A stretch of DNA of 64,000 bases, from the NCBI GenBank assembly GCA_903826405.1, contig CAIKEH010000040.1:1-64000 (forward strand), written 5' to 3'. Origin of the DNA: an uncultured bacterium. Lineage in GTDB: Bacteria; Bacteroidota; Bacteroidia; Chitinophagales; Chitinophagaceae. This document shows, one piece after another, positions 34,459 through 43,644 of the stretch. The translations under genes and the position numbers were made by a program. Every line of letters begins with the position of its first letter. Within the stretch, counting starts at the first letter, position 1. A model generated the notes under the pieces. That model did no database searches, was not told the origin of the DNA, and worked only from the letters and a program-made list of their open reading frames with translations.

Positions 34459-36861
34459 ATGACCCATTTCCTATTGATTTGGATATTGTCTTGCATGGCC
34501 TTAACCGTACAGGCACAAACGAATAAGCGGGACAGCCTGAAATCAATCAGATCCATCAAGGACGCCTATGACAACGTCAAGGTCACGGATGAACATTTCC
34601 CCCTTGCAGGTAATGATACGGCCATAAAAATTCTGGAGAACATACAGGACAAGACGATCAGGCTCGAGGGAGTCAAGACCATTCTGGAGAACAGGCTTGA
34701 CACCACGGACATGCGCGAGACCCTGCCGAAATACATGTCCATGATCGATATGCTCATAGCCAATTCCAGGGAAAATACCGGGAAATTGAACATGCGTTAT
34801 CTGATGGGTCTGGAAGTACTCGTAAAAACCATGTTGGAAAATACCAATTCGTTCAACCAGCAACTCAGGGACAATTTGAAACAATTGAACCAGGTGGAAG
34901 GCTCCCTGGTTTCGCTTGGCCCTGACAGTTCAATGCTGCTGGGCGGGAAAGATTCGATCGCCATGGGCCGGTTCAAGGATAAGGTATCCTCTCTCGAATC
35001 TTCTGCAAGGGAACTGACAATTCGTTACGAGGAACAAAAGCTGGTCATTGCCAAATACCAGACCACGGTCAGCGAGCTACAGATCAAATTGCTCGAATTG
35101 CAGAACATGATCCTTGCTGAAAAAAAGAATGTACGCTCCTCCATTTGGAAGAAGGAGATCAACTATCTCTGGGAAAGTCCAAGTTACCCGAGTGAAGATT
35201 GGAGGGAGAAGGTCAGCACTTCCAATCTGCTGAATGGGAAGATCCTGACGAACTATTTCCAAAAAAGCATCGGTCAGACCATAAAAGTCTTGATAGCCGT
35301 GCTCGCCATCTTCATTCTGGCTTTTTATTTTCTCCGGAGGAAATGGGGAAATACACAGAACGGGGCTGTGCTGCAGAAAAGGGTCAGGAACTTCCACAGG
35401 TATCCTTTTTTGTCAGCCATCGTACTTGTACTGCCCCTATCTTACCTCATTTATTCCGATATCTCGGTGATCTTCATGGCTTCGATAACCTTGATATACA
35501 TACTCAGCAGCCTGCCGCTGGCATTTTTGCATTTTGGACACAAAACACGGGTCGCACTGATCGCAGGATTACCGGCTCTCTTCTACTTTTCCTATAGCAG
35601 ATTATTGTGGGAGACCATATTCGAATTCCGATGGGCACTTCTGTTCTTCGCACTATGCTCTGCAGTTCTTGGCGCCTTCCTCTGGAAACATGCAGACGAA
35701 GAATGGAATGACGGGAAAAAGAATACTGTCCTGAAATATTTATCAGGATTCCTGTTCGTCTTTTCCATCATCGGTGTTGTGGCGATCACTTTGGGGAGAT
35801 TCAATCTGGCAAAAGTGTCCGCCACTACCGCAATCGTTTCTTTTTATCGAGGGATCGGACTTTATTTCTTCGTTCAAGTGACTCTTGAAGCCATTTATCT
35901 TCTTTTGGAGGGAAGCAAGGCCAGTCACGAACAGGCGGCGTCCGTCATGGAATATCAGGAATTCCATAATAAGGTCAGGTATATTTTATCCATCCTGGCG
36001 TTTCTGATATGGACCTATTTCACCCTCTTTTATCTGAACTGGTTAGACCCCCTGATCAAAACAGCAAGCGACTTCCTGCAAAAATCAAGACGAGTGGGCG
36101 ATATGGAATTCACGTTCAATGCCATCGCACTATTCATCGGGATCATCCTGCTATCCTACTTTCTGGCCAATACGATCGCCTACTTCACTTCTTTGCGTGA
36201 ACAACGTTCCGCCATTTCAAGAAAGAACAGGATCGGAAGTTCGGTTCTGCTCATCCGACTGGGTATCATGATCGTTGGTTTCCTGCTTGCCATCGCCGCC
36301 ACCAAGATCCCATTGGATAGGATCACCATCGTATTGGGTGCTTTGTCCGTGGGCATCGGATTCGGATTGCAGAATATCGTCGACAATCTGGCGTCGGGAA
36401 TCATCCTTGCACTGGAAAGACCCATCCAGATCGGCGACCAGGTGGAGGTGGACAACAAGGCCGGAACCGTGAAAGAGATCGGCATCCGCTCCAGCATGAT
36501 CCGCTCTTCAGATGGTTCGGACATCGTATTCCCCAACAGTCAACTGATTTCACAAGGATTAGTCAACTGGACCTTGAAAGACAACTTCAAAAAAGTGGAG
36601 ATCACCGTGGGGGTGGCCAACAGTTCCGACCCCATACGGGCCAAAAAGATCCTGGACCAGATCATGGAACACAAAGAGGTGATGAAACAACCCGCTCCAA
36701 AAGTCACTTTCCATGATTTTGACAAATTCAGTGTGAACCTCAGGATAAATTTCTGGGTGAACCATCCGAGCGAAGCCTCCAAATGGAGGTCGGAGATCAT
36801 CTGTGAGATCGTGGAACGTTTCGCCGAAAATGGAATACGTATGCCTGAAAAGGAAGATTGA
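34459..36861 (+). CDS. large MscS-family mechanosensitive ion channel (MscK/YbdG-like)
   Basis: About 800 residues from 34459 (MTHFLLIWILSCMALTVQAQ, a signal peptide); the frame is open to 34333. A periplasmic helical, coiled-coil-rich region (about 20-260) precedes about ten membrane helices. The pore helix and MscS beta domain read GALSVGIGFGLQNIVDNLASG then LERPIQIGDQVEVDNKAGTVKEIGIRSS and DIVFPNSQLIS. This size and layout match MscK-like channels, which release solutes during hypo-osmotic shock. It diverges from the isomerase genes. Confidence 0.93.
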   Translation: MTHFLLIWILSCMALTVQAQTNKRDSLKSIRSIKDAYDNVKVTDEHFPLAGNDTAIKILENIQDKTIRLEGVKTILENRLDTTDMRETLPKYMSMIDMLIANSRENTGKLNMRYLMGLEVLVKTMLENTNSFNQQLRDNLKQLNQVEGSLVSLGPDSSMLLGGKDSIAMGRFKDKVSSLESSARELTIRYEEQKLVIAKYQTTVSELQIKLLELQNMILAEKKNVRSSIWKKEINYLWESPSYPSEDWREKVSTSNLLNGKILTNYFQKSIGQTIKVLIAVLAIFILAFYFLRRKWGNTQNGAVLQKRVRNFHRYPFLSAIVLVLPLSYLIYSDISVIFMASITLIYILSSLPLAFLHFGHKTRVALIAGLPALFYFSYSRLLWETIFEFRWALLFFALCSAVLGAFLWKHADEEWNDGKKNTVLKYLSGFLFVFSIIGVVAITLGRFNLAKVSATTAIVSFYRGIGLYFFVQVTLEAIYLLLEGSKASHEQAASVMEYQEFHNKVRYILSILAFLIWTYFTLFYLNWLDPLIKTASDFLQKSRRVGDMEFTFNAIALFIGIILLSYFLANTIAYFTSLREQRSAISRKNRIGSSVLLIRLGIMIVGFLLAIAATKIPLDRITIVLGALSVGIGFGLQNIVDNLASGIILALERPIQIGDQVEVDNKAGTVKEIGIRSSMIRSSDGSDIVFPNSQLISQGLVNWTLKDNFKKVEITVGVANSSDPIRAKKILDQIMEHKEVMKQPAPKVTFHDFDKFSVNLRINFWVNHPSEASKWRSEIICEIVERFAENGIRMPEKED

Positions 36862-36995
36862 ATAACAGATCATCTTTCCCTCCATGGAACGGCCAGAGCA
36901 TTCTGGCGTTCTATTACGTGATGCTCGAAAAGAACCGGACATCCTGAGCCTGGTTCAACGGGAATGCTTATCTTAAATCGATCAAAAAACCGAGC

Positions 36996-37997
36996 ATGAC
37001 CAGGATTTTCAAACCCTATTACCATTTCACCCTTATATTGTCCATATTAAGCATGAGCATGATGGCACAACCTAAAGTGATCCCGCTTTACCCATCGGGG
37101 AAAGTACCCAACTCTAAACCCTCACAAGTCAAGGAAGAGAATAGTGATGCCGAGAATGCGGGCACACCTTTCACTTTCACCATGAAGGTTTCTGTTCCCG
37201 ACCTCACCGCGTATATCCCTGAACGATCCAAAGCTACTGGTATAGCCGTCATCATCTGCCCGGGAGGTGGATACATGGGCCTGGCATCTCATGAAGGAAA
37301 GGACATCGCCATCCGATTGAATGAAGCAGGAATTGCTGGCTTCGTCCTGAAATACAGGATGCCGGATCCTGCCTGGGAGGAGAACAAGGAGATCGCTCCG
37401 CTCCAAGACGCACAGCGCGCCATACAGTATGTACGGGAACATGCCGGGGAATGGGGCATAAAGCCCGATCATATAGGTATCATGGGAAGTTCTGCTGGCG
37501 GCCATCTGGCATCAACCGCAGCCACACATTACGACAGAGAGAAGATCGACAACCCAAAAAAGATAAGTCTGCGTCCGGATTTCCTTATCCTGAACTACCC
37601 GGTCATCAGTTTTGCAGACAGTCTCACCCATATCGGTTCCCGTTACTGCCTGCTGGGCAGCAAGTCTCAGGATGAGCTGATAAAAGCCAATCCGGGCAAG
37701 GACATAGAAAAGATCATGACCGAAGAACCATTGGCCGCAGAAAAGATACGCGAATACTCCAATGAACTTCAGGTGACAGCAAAGACACCCCCCACGTTCA
37801 TCAATCATGCGGTGGACGATGAAGTCGTCAAGATCCAGAATTCCCTGCTTTTCCTTGCGGCTCTGAAACAGAATAACGTTCCTGCCGAATCATTCTTTTA
37901 TGCCAAGGGGGGGCACGGATATGGTCTTAACAACCCTACTGCCAAGGTACAGTGGATAGGAACATGTATAGATTGGTTGAAGAAGATCAATAAGTGA
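36996..37997 (+). CDS. secreted alpha/beta hydrolase (BD-FAE / acetylxylan esterase-like)
   Basis: A 333-residue exported hydrolase with a signal peptide ending around MMAQ. The oxyanion region is VIICPGGGYMGLA, the nucleophile is in GIMGSSAGGHLAS (GxSxG), and D and H lie in NHAVDDEVV and YAKGGHGYGLN. The sequence fits the BD-FAE/DLH-like esterases that deacetylate xylan or remove feruloyl groups. It could be cotranscribed with the symporter gene 120 bp downstream. Confidence 0.88.
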   Translation: MTRIFKPYYHFTLILSILSMSMMAQPKVIPLYPSGKVPNSKPSQVKEENSDAENAGTPFTFTMKVSVPDLTAYIPERSKATGIAVIICPGGGYMGLASHEGKDIAIRLNEAGIAGFVLKYRMPDPAWEENKEIAPLQDAQRAIQYVREHAGEWGIKPDHIGIMGSSAGGHLASTAATHYDREKIDNPKKISLRPDFLILNYPVISFADSLTHIGSRYCLLGSKSQDELIKANPGKDIEKIMTEEPLAAEKIREYSNELQVTAKTPPTFINHAVDDEVVKIQNSLLFLAALKQNNVPAESFFYAKGGHGYGLNNPTAKVQWIGTCIDWLKKINK

Positions 37998-38116
37998 TCT
38001 AGCGATCGCTGAGCGCGACTCCTTTCACCGGATCAACCACCAATTCGGTATTCTGCAGTCAACGGTGACGACCAACCGTCATTTCAGTGTACATTTAGGT
38101 AACATCACTGAACAAC

Positions 38117-39676
38117 ATGAGCCACCTCCCCATCATAGATCTTCTGATCATTGCCATCTACCTGCTGGGGCTCATCTTAGCTGGCCTTCACTTTTCCAGG
38201 AAGAACAGGAATCCCGAGCAGTTCACCAAGGCTTCCGGCAAGATCCCCAGCTGGGCGGTTGGCATTTCCATTTATGCAACTTTCCTCAGCAGCAATACCT
38301 TTCTGGGCGTTCCGGGAAAATCTTTCGGCACCAATTGGAATGCGTTCGTTTTCAGTTTGTCCATGCCCATTGCAGCATGGATAGGGACCAGATATTTCAT
38401 TCCTTTTTATAGAAGCAAGGGGGAGATATCCGCATACACCCATCTGGAAGAACGCTTTGGGCCATGGGCACGGACCTATGCGGTCATCTGCTTTCTGTTG
38501 ACGGAACTGGCCAGAATCGGGTCCATCTTTTTCGGTATATCACTCAGTCTTCAGGCGCTCACCGGATATCCAATGGCAGGTATCATGGTAGTGACCGGAC
38601 TCATCATCATCCTATATACTTTTCTCGGTGGCATGGAAGCTGTCATATGGACGGAAGTAGCACAGGGCATCATCAAGTCTCTCGGAGCCGTGGTCATCCT
38701 GTATTTCATCATCCGCAATATGCCGGGGGGCTTGGACAACATCATTTCCATTGGAAAATCCGCAGACAAATTCAGTCTGGGCACCATGAAGCCAGTATTC
38801 ACCGCACCATCCTTCTGGGTCATATTTCTGTACGGCTTATTCATCAACATGAATAATTTCGGAATGGATCAGAATTACATTCAACGATATCAGACAACGG
38901 GGTCACTCCAGGAAGCCGCAAGTTCGCTTTGGCTTTGTGTGAAGATATATCTGCCTGTATCCTTTCTTTTCTTCTTCATCGGCACCTCTCTTTTCGCATT
39001 GTATGGAATGCATCCAGAATGGACGGAAAGCATTAGGCTGGCGGCCGCTACGGAAAGAATGCCGCATGGCAGCAGTATGCAGGACATCGCCGCTTATGCG
39101 GCCAAACTCAAGCCATCAGATTACGGGGATAAGGTATTGCCTCACTTCATGGTGCATTCCTTGCCCACCGGGGTCACGGGTATCATCGTCGCGGCGATCC
39201 TTTCCGCCGCAATGAGCACCATCAGTTCGGGAATGAATGCATCCGCCACCGTATTCACTTACGACATATACAAGCGGTATGTCAATACCAATGCCAAGGA
39301 GTCGGGGTTGATGCGCGTACTCCTGACGACCACCTTCGTGGTTGGTATGCTGGGCATCGTCTCCGGCATGGCCATGATCGGGGTGAAAAGCATACTTGAT
39401 ATCTGGTGGGAGCTCTCTGGCATATTCGCATCCGGGATGCTGGGTCTTTTCCTGCTTGGTCTGGTCAGCAAAAAAACCAAAAGCAGTGAAGCATTCCTCG
39501 CGCTGATCATCGGCATACTCGTCATTCTTTGGATGACCTTCCCTAAACTCATACCGGAGAATCTATCCAATCTGAGAAGTGTTTTTCATACCAACATGAC
39601 CATCGTGTTCGGCACGCTTTCCCTTTTCCTTTCTGGGATACTGTTCAACCGACTGAGAAGCCTGATCAAAAAATGA
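38117..39676 (+). CDS. sodium:solute symporter (SSS family)
   Basis: A 519-residue membrane protein with about 13 helices. SWAVGISIYATFLSSNTFLGVPG, GGMEAVIWTEVAQG and SAAMSTISSGMNASATVFTYD are signature segments of solute:sodium symporters (SGLT/NanT group); the last carries the conserved SxxSS-like sodium-site serines. It imports a sugar, sialic acid or similar solute with sodium. The esterase gene upstream suggests a carbohydrate-linked role. Confidence 0.92.
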   Translation: MSHLPIIDLLIIAIYLLGLILAGLHFSRKNRNPEQFTKASGKIPSWAVGISIYATFLSSNTFLGVPGKSFGTNWNAFVFSLSMPIAAWIGTRYFIPFYRSKGEISAYTHLEERFGPWARTYAVICFLLTELARIGSIFFGISLSLQALTGYPMAGIMVVTGLIIILYTFLGGMEAVIWTEVAQGIIKSLGAVVILYFIIRNMPGGLDNIISIGKSADKFSLGTMKPVFTAPSFWVIFLYGLFINMNNFGMDQNYIQRYQTTGSLQEAASSLWLCVKIYLPVSFLFFFIGTSLFALYGMHPEWTESIRLAAATERMPHGSSMQDIAAYAAKLKPSDYGDKVLPHFMVHSLPTGVTGIIVAAILSAAMSTISSGMNASATVFTYDIYKRYVNTNAKESGLMRVLLTTTFVVGMLGIVSGMAMIGVKSILDIWWELSGIFASGMLGLFLLGLVSKKTKSSEAFLALIIGILVILWMTFPKLIPENLSNLRSVFHTNMTIVFGTLSLFLSGILFNRLRSLIKK

Positions 39677-40030
39677 ATTGGAAGGTAGTGGTGCAGGGTA
39701 ATCCGAACTATGCAACGGATTCTCTACCAAATGAAATACGGAAACCCTCGTCTGGAGAGAGTTTCAAGGAAAAATATCCTCTCGAAAAATGAGGTTGTTA
39801 GCGGGTGTAAAACACCCCTTTTTTACCTTTTAAGGATCAGGAAGATGTCGGTCCCTGGAGGTATAAAGCGGGTCAGGATGGATCCAAGTAACTGTTAAAA
39901 TTCAGTAATTTGACCAGGTCCAACGGGTATCTGAGGAAAACGTGCTTGTTTTGTTTTGTGGGGTCAATTGATTTCTCTGACTTTTATTGAATTGGTGTAG
40001 TAAACAGCCTGTAGTATAAAAAATCATTTC
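39677..40030 (+). other. intergenic region before the MazG-helicase pair
   Basis: About 350 bp. It contains the symporter terminator near 39803 and, in its right half, the likely promoter of the MazG-like gene in AT-rich sequence (39900-40030). The base composition shifts to AT-rich here, marking the left edge of the accessory region. A 62-codon open frame at 39710 is not credible. Confidence 0.5.
39803..39824 (+). terminator. rho-independent terminator downstream of the symporter gene
   Basis: Stem GGGTGT / ACACCC with an AAA loop, followed by CTTTTTT. It lies about 125 bp after the symporter stop and insulates it from the MazG-helicase operon. Confidence 0.8.
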
Positions 40031-40351
40031 ATGGAAAAAGCGATGGCATCACTTTTGGAGTTTCGTGACAGACGAGATTGGGCGCAATTTCACAATCCTA
40101 AGGATCTGGCGATAGCCATATCCACTGAATCCAGTGAATTATTGTCGGAATTCCTTTGGAAAACACCCGAACAAGTGAATGTTGAGAATGTGAAGGATGA
40201 GATAGCTGATGTGTTGTCATATTGTTTGCTCCTTTGTAAGTATTATGCGCTGGATCCGGAGACCATTATCTTGGAAAAAGTAGCCAGAAATGAAATCAGA
40301 TACCCTGTCGATAAGTCCAAGGGATCTTCAAAAAAATATAATGAATTCTGA
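40031..40351 (+). CDS. MazG-like nucleotide pyrophosphohydrolase (dCTPase/RS21-C6 type)
   Basis: A 106-residue all-alpha NTP pyrophosphohydrolase. FHNPKDLAIAISTESSELLSE contains the metal-binding E33xxE36, and VKDEIADVLSYCLLLCKYY contains E57xxD60; this is the ExxE-(n)-ExxD signature of the single-domain MazG/dCTPase group. Such enzymes hydrolyse (d)NTPs to the monophosphate and pyrophosphate. It stops 3 bp before the nuclease-helicase gene, so the two are translated together and probably act together. A role in depleting or sanitising nucleotides during phage attack is inference. Confidence 0.9.
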   Translation: MEKAMASLLEFRDRRDWAQFHNPKDLAIAISTESSELLSEFLWKTPEQVNVENVKDEIADVLSYCLLLCKYYALDPETIILEKVARNEIRYPVDKSKGSSKKYNEF

Positions 40352-40354
40352 CTA

Positions 40355-42262
40355 ATGATAGTCTATAAGAACACCAAATCACTTTTCCTTGAGGATGTTT
40401 TCTCCAATGACATAGAAGGAATAGTTTCTGCAGCTGTAAGCAAGATACTGGGCATGCGACCAGCGCCAAACGAGGTCAGGTCTTGGAAGAATTCACTTTC
40501 TTATATGCACAGGGTATTGAACGACGATGATATTCCTGAAGATTCAACAGTAGCCATTGAGTATCGAATCCCGCAAACCTCAAAAAGAATTGATTTCATC
40601 GTAGCAGGAAAAGATGCAGACAAGAAGGATAATGTTGTCCTAGTTGAACTCAAACAGTGGGATCAAGTTGAATTAACAGCAAAGGACGCCATAGTCAGAA
40701 CGTTCCTCAATAAGAGCATGCGTGAAGTAAATCACCCTTCTTATCAGGCTTGGTCCTACTCTGCCCTTATTCAGGATTATAATGAGAATGTATATACCAG
40801 TGACATCAGTTTGCACCCATGTGCTTATCTACATAACTACACTTCGGATGGAGTCATTGACAATGAGTTTTACAAAGAGTATATCGAGAGGGCTCCATTG
40901 TTCTTAAAAGCTGATGCCGTGAAGTTGCAGTCATTCATTAAGCAGTTCATCAAATATGGTGATGATAAGGATGTGCTGTACAGGATTGATCATGGTAGGA
41001 TCAGACCGTCTAAGAGCCTTGCAGATAGCCTGGATTTGATGATGTTGGGCAACCAGGAGTTCGTCCTTATCGATGAACAAAAGGTAATTTTTGAAAAGGC
41101 TCTATCTCTAGCGAAGGAAACAAATTCCGAAAAAAAGAAGGTGCTGATAGTACACGGAGGACCTGGAACTGGTAAGACCGTAGTGGCAATAAATTTGTTG
41201 GTTAAATTTACAGGACTTGGTTTGGTCACCCAGTATGTTACCAAGAACTCGGCTCCAAGGGCGGTTTATGAAGCAAAACTCACTGGGACGTTTAAAAAAG
41301 GTAGGATCAGCAACTTATTCAAAGGGTCAGGCGCTTATATCGAGGCAGATCCGGGTGTTTTCGATGTCTTAATCGTCGACGAGTCACATCGCCTAAACGA
41401 AAAGTCGGGGCTGTATGGTAACCTTGGGCAAAATCAGATCAAAGAACTCATTTCCGCAGCTAAATTCACTGTATTCTTCATAGACGAAGATCAACGAGTG
41501 ACTTTACAGGATATAGGAACCCGTGAGGAGATACTGAAATGGGCAGAATTCCACGATTGCGAAGTTTTGGAAGATGCCTTATCATCTCAGTTCAGGTGCA
41601 ATGGGTCGGATGGATACCTCGCATGGATCGATGATCTGTTGGAGATCAGGGAGACCGCTAATAAGGAATTAAATCGCAGCGAGTATGACTTTAGGGTTTT
41701 TGATGATCCGAACAAACTTTTTGAAGCCATTTTGGAAAAGAATGCCGTTAATAACAAATCTCGTGTTGTTGCGGGTTATTGTTGGGACTGGAAAAGTAAG
41801 TCCAATCCAAAGGCCTTTGATATCCTGATTCCCGACTATGATTTTCGGAAAAGATGGAATCTGGCATCATATGGTAGTTTGTGGATGGTGGATTCAGGAT
41901 CCGTTTCCGAGGTCGGTTGCATACATACGTGTCAAGGGTTAGAGATGGATTATGTTGGTGTGATTATAGGCCCGGACTTGATTTTCAAAAATGGTCAAAT
42001 GAAGACGGATGTCACAAAGCGATCCTCCCGCGACAAGTCGATACGCGGGTACAAAAAAAAGATGTCTGCAGATAAAGAAGGAGCAGAACGAAAGCTGGAC
42101 GGGATCATTAAGAATACCTATCGGACTTTGATGACGAGAGGCTTGAAGGGTTGTTTCGTCTACTGCACCGATAAGGCATTAGAAAAGTATCTTCTCCAGA
42201 GATTGAAAATTAAAAGTTACTTGGAATCCGATGGTAAGTTGAGTATGGCTGCGGAAGATTGA
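40355..42262 (+). CDS. PD-(D/E)XK-like nuclease fused to a DUF2075 (Schlafen group 3-like) helicase
   Basis: A 635-residue protein in two parts. Residues about 60-180 look like a PD-(D/E)XK nuclease: E69 in AIEYRIP, D80 in RIDFIVAG, then E98-L-K100 in VVLVELKQW. Residues about 240-620 are a superfamily 1-type helicase of the DUF2075 family: Walker A GGPGTGKT (268-275), Walker B LIVDESHRL, SSQFRCNGSD, the HTCQGLEMDYVGVII motif, and RTLMTRGLKGCFVYCTD at the end. All catalytic motifs look intact. It is coupled to a MazG-like gene 3 bp upstream and bordered on the right by an IS3 element. Nucleic-acid processing in defence is the most likely role but is inferred from domain pairing and context. 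Confidence 0.88.
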   Translation: MIVYKNTKSLFLEDVFSNDIEGIVSAAVSKILGMRPAPNEVRSWKNSLSYMHRVLNDDDIPEDSTVAIEYRIPQTSKRIDFIVAGKDADKKDNVVLVELKQWDQVELTAKDAIVRTFLNKSMREVNHPSYQAWSYSALIQDYNENVYTSDISLHPCAYLHNYTSDGVIDNEFYKEYIERAPLFLKADAVKLQSFIKQFIKYGDDKDVLYRIDHGRIRPSKSLADSLDLMMLGNQEFVLIDEQKVIFEKALSLAKETNSEKKKVLIVHGGPGTGKTVVAINLLVKFTGLGLVTQYVTKNSAPRAVYEAKLTGTFKKGRISNLFKGSGAYIEADPGVFDVLIVDESHRLNEKSGLYGNLGQNQIKELISAAKFTVFFIDEDQRVTLQDIGTREEILKWAEFHDCEVLEDALSSQFRCNGSDGYLAWIDDLLEIRETANKELNRSEYDFRVFDDPNKLFEAILEKNAVNNKSRVVAGYCWDWKSKSNPKAFDILIPDYDFRKRWNLASYGSLWMVDSGSVSEVGCIHTCQGLEMDYVGVIIGPDLIFKNGQMKTDVTKRSSRDKSIRGYKKKMSADKEGAERKLDGIIKNTYRTLMTRGLKGCFVYCTDKALEKYLLQRLKIKSYLESDGKLSMAAED

Positions 42263-42314
42263 TTGGTGATTCGGATGGTAGCATGTCTGTTATTTTTCAA
42301 ATTTGATCCAGTGT

Positions 42315-42331
42315 TGTATTGACCCCCTAAA
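42315..42331 (+). repeat. IS3 left terminal inverted repeat
   Basis: TGTATTGACCCCCTAAA, pairing with the right end at 43628-43644. Confidence 0.85.
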
Positions 42332-42379
42332 TGGCTGGACAAAATTGCAAAAACAATTAAGTCACTAAATTTAGGAATC

Positions 42380-42664
42380 ATGACAAGACAACGAAGGAGT
42401 TTCTCGGCTTCGGAGAAACTGGCAATCATCAATGAAGCAGATCAATTTGGGGTTACCCAAGCACCTCGCAAACACAATCTATCCCATTCTGTATTCAGGC
42501 GATGGAAAGAGAACTTCAACTCGGGTGGGGTATCGAACCTTCAATCCTACGGCCGGCAGCGAAATCCGGAGGTAGACGCCCTGGAAGAACAGATTCGGTT
42601 GTTGAAGAACATTGTTGCAAAACAACAAATCGAACTGGAGTTCAAGTCGGAATTATTAAAATAA
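42380..42664 (+). CDS. IS3-family transposase OrfA
   Basis: A 94-residue protein with an N-terminal helix-turn-helix (RSFSASEKLAIINEADQFGV ... HNLSHSVFRRWKE) followed by a leucine-zipper-like coiled coil (VDALEEQIRLLKNIVAKQQ). It binds the IS ends. The gene ends TTA AAA TAA; the A AAA at 42658-42661 directly before the stop is the likely -1 slippage site that joins it to OrfB. Confidence 0.9.
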   Translation: MTRQRRSFSASEKLAIINEADQFGVTQAPRKHNLSHSVFRRWKENFNSGGVSNLQSYGRQRNPEVDALEEQIRLLKNIVAKQQIELEFKSELLK

Positions 42665-42696
42665 AGTCAATTCCTCGAGCAGAGGCGGTCGAAGTA

Positions 42697-43632
42697 ATGC
42701 ATCATTTCCAATCCCATTCCATGGTCAGCAAACAGGATCTTTTACAGTGGTCAGGTGTACCCCGCAGCAGCTTTTATTACAAGCGGGGAGACGGTCTACG
42801 GGGTCGTAAGCCCACCGAGATGACCGTTACACAAGACGGTGATCTTGTCGAGAACACGGTTGTCCTGAGCGATGTTGAAGCCATTCTTCAGCAGGAGTTC
42901 TGCTGTTACGGATACAAGAACTTTTGGGATGAACTGAAAGTGAAAGGGTATGTCATTAACCATAAGAAAGTGTATCGGCTGATGAAAATCCACAATCTCC
43001 TGTTCAACCGCAGGATTGGCTCGATTGGTGTTCCCCGGCAGTTTGTTCGTTTCAGAAAGATAAAGGCTGAAAAACCGTTGGAACACCTTTGTATGGACAT
43101 CAAGTACATCCATATCCATGGAGGCCAAAGAAACGCCCTGTTGCTGATGGTGATCGATGCCTATAGCCGTAAGGTATTGACGCATATGCTTCGGTTCAAC
43201 ATCAAAAAAGGCGATGTGATTGTTTTGTTATCGCTTTTACTGAGGGAATACAAAATCGAAGGTATTACCCTGCGCAATGACAATGTATCACAGTTCATAG
43301 CCAATGTGGTGCGCCAGTTTTTGAAAGAAAAGGGCGTCAACCAGGAATTTACCCATGTGGCAACGCCCGAAGAAAATGCCTACATCGAAGCCTTGCACAG
43401 CAATGTGCAGCGGGAAGTAGTAGAGCGTTTTGAATTTGAATCCATCTATCATGCCCAGATGATCTTTCAACGCTATTACGACTGGTACAACAAGGAACGA
43501 AAGCATGGATCCTTAGGGAGAAAATCTCCGGAGCAGTATCTTCGAGAAAAGAATTATATATCCGATCCCTATAAAACTGAAAAAAAGGAAGAAATCGTCT
43601 CAAATATTAACCCGATTCTGTCCAAGAATTAA
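42697..43632 (+). CDS. IS3-family transposase OrfB (DDE integrase domain)
   Basis: About 311 residues from the first ATG of the frame after OrfA; the frame is open further upstream, so the OrfAB fusion is made by -1 frameshifting. An HTH_21-like region (VVLSDVEAILQQEFCCYGYK) precedes the rve integrase core: D in CMDIKYIHIHGG, D in ITLRNDNVSQF and E in ATPEENAYIEALHS, with the C-terminal YDWYNKERKHGSLGRKSP block. The catalytic triad is intact, so the element may be active. Confidence 0.92.
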   Translation: MHHFQSHSMVSKQDLLQWSGVPRSSFYYKRGDGLRGRKPTEMTVTQDGDLVENTVVLSDVEAILQQEFCCYGYKNFWDELKVKGYVINHKKVYRLMKIHNLLFNRRIGSIGVPRQFVRFRKIKAEKPLEHLCMDIKYIHIHGGQRNALLLMVIDAYSRKVLTHMLRFNIKKGDVIVLLSLLLREYKIEGITLRNDNVSQFIANVVRQFLKEKGVNQEFTHVATPEENAYIEALHSNVQREVVERFEFESIYHAQMIFQRYYDWYNKERKHGSLGRKSPEQYLREKNYISDPYKTEKKEEIVSNINPILSKN

Positions 43633-43644
43633 GGGGTCGATACA
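43628..43644 (-). repeat. IS3 right terminal inverted repeat
   Basis: Reads ATTAAGGGGTCGATACA on the plus strand, the inverted partner of the left end at 42315-42331. It overlaps the end of orfB. Confidence 0.85.

Larger units (their letters stand above)
42315..43644 (+). mobile_element. IS3-family insertion sequence, complete
   Basis: About 1330 bp, starting TG and ending CA. The terminal inverted repeats match in 14 of the first 17 bases: left TGTATTGACCCCCTAAA, right reverse complement TGTATCGACCCCTTAAT. It encodes orfA and orfB overlapping in the -1 frame. No target-site duplication is visible: the flanks TGT on the left and AAA on the right do not match. It may have recombined after insertion or removed flanking DNA. 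Its right end touches the first base of a repeat in the cassette-like array. Confidence 0.9.
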
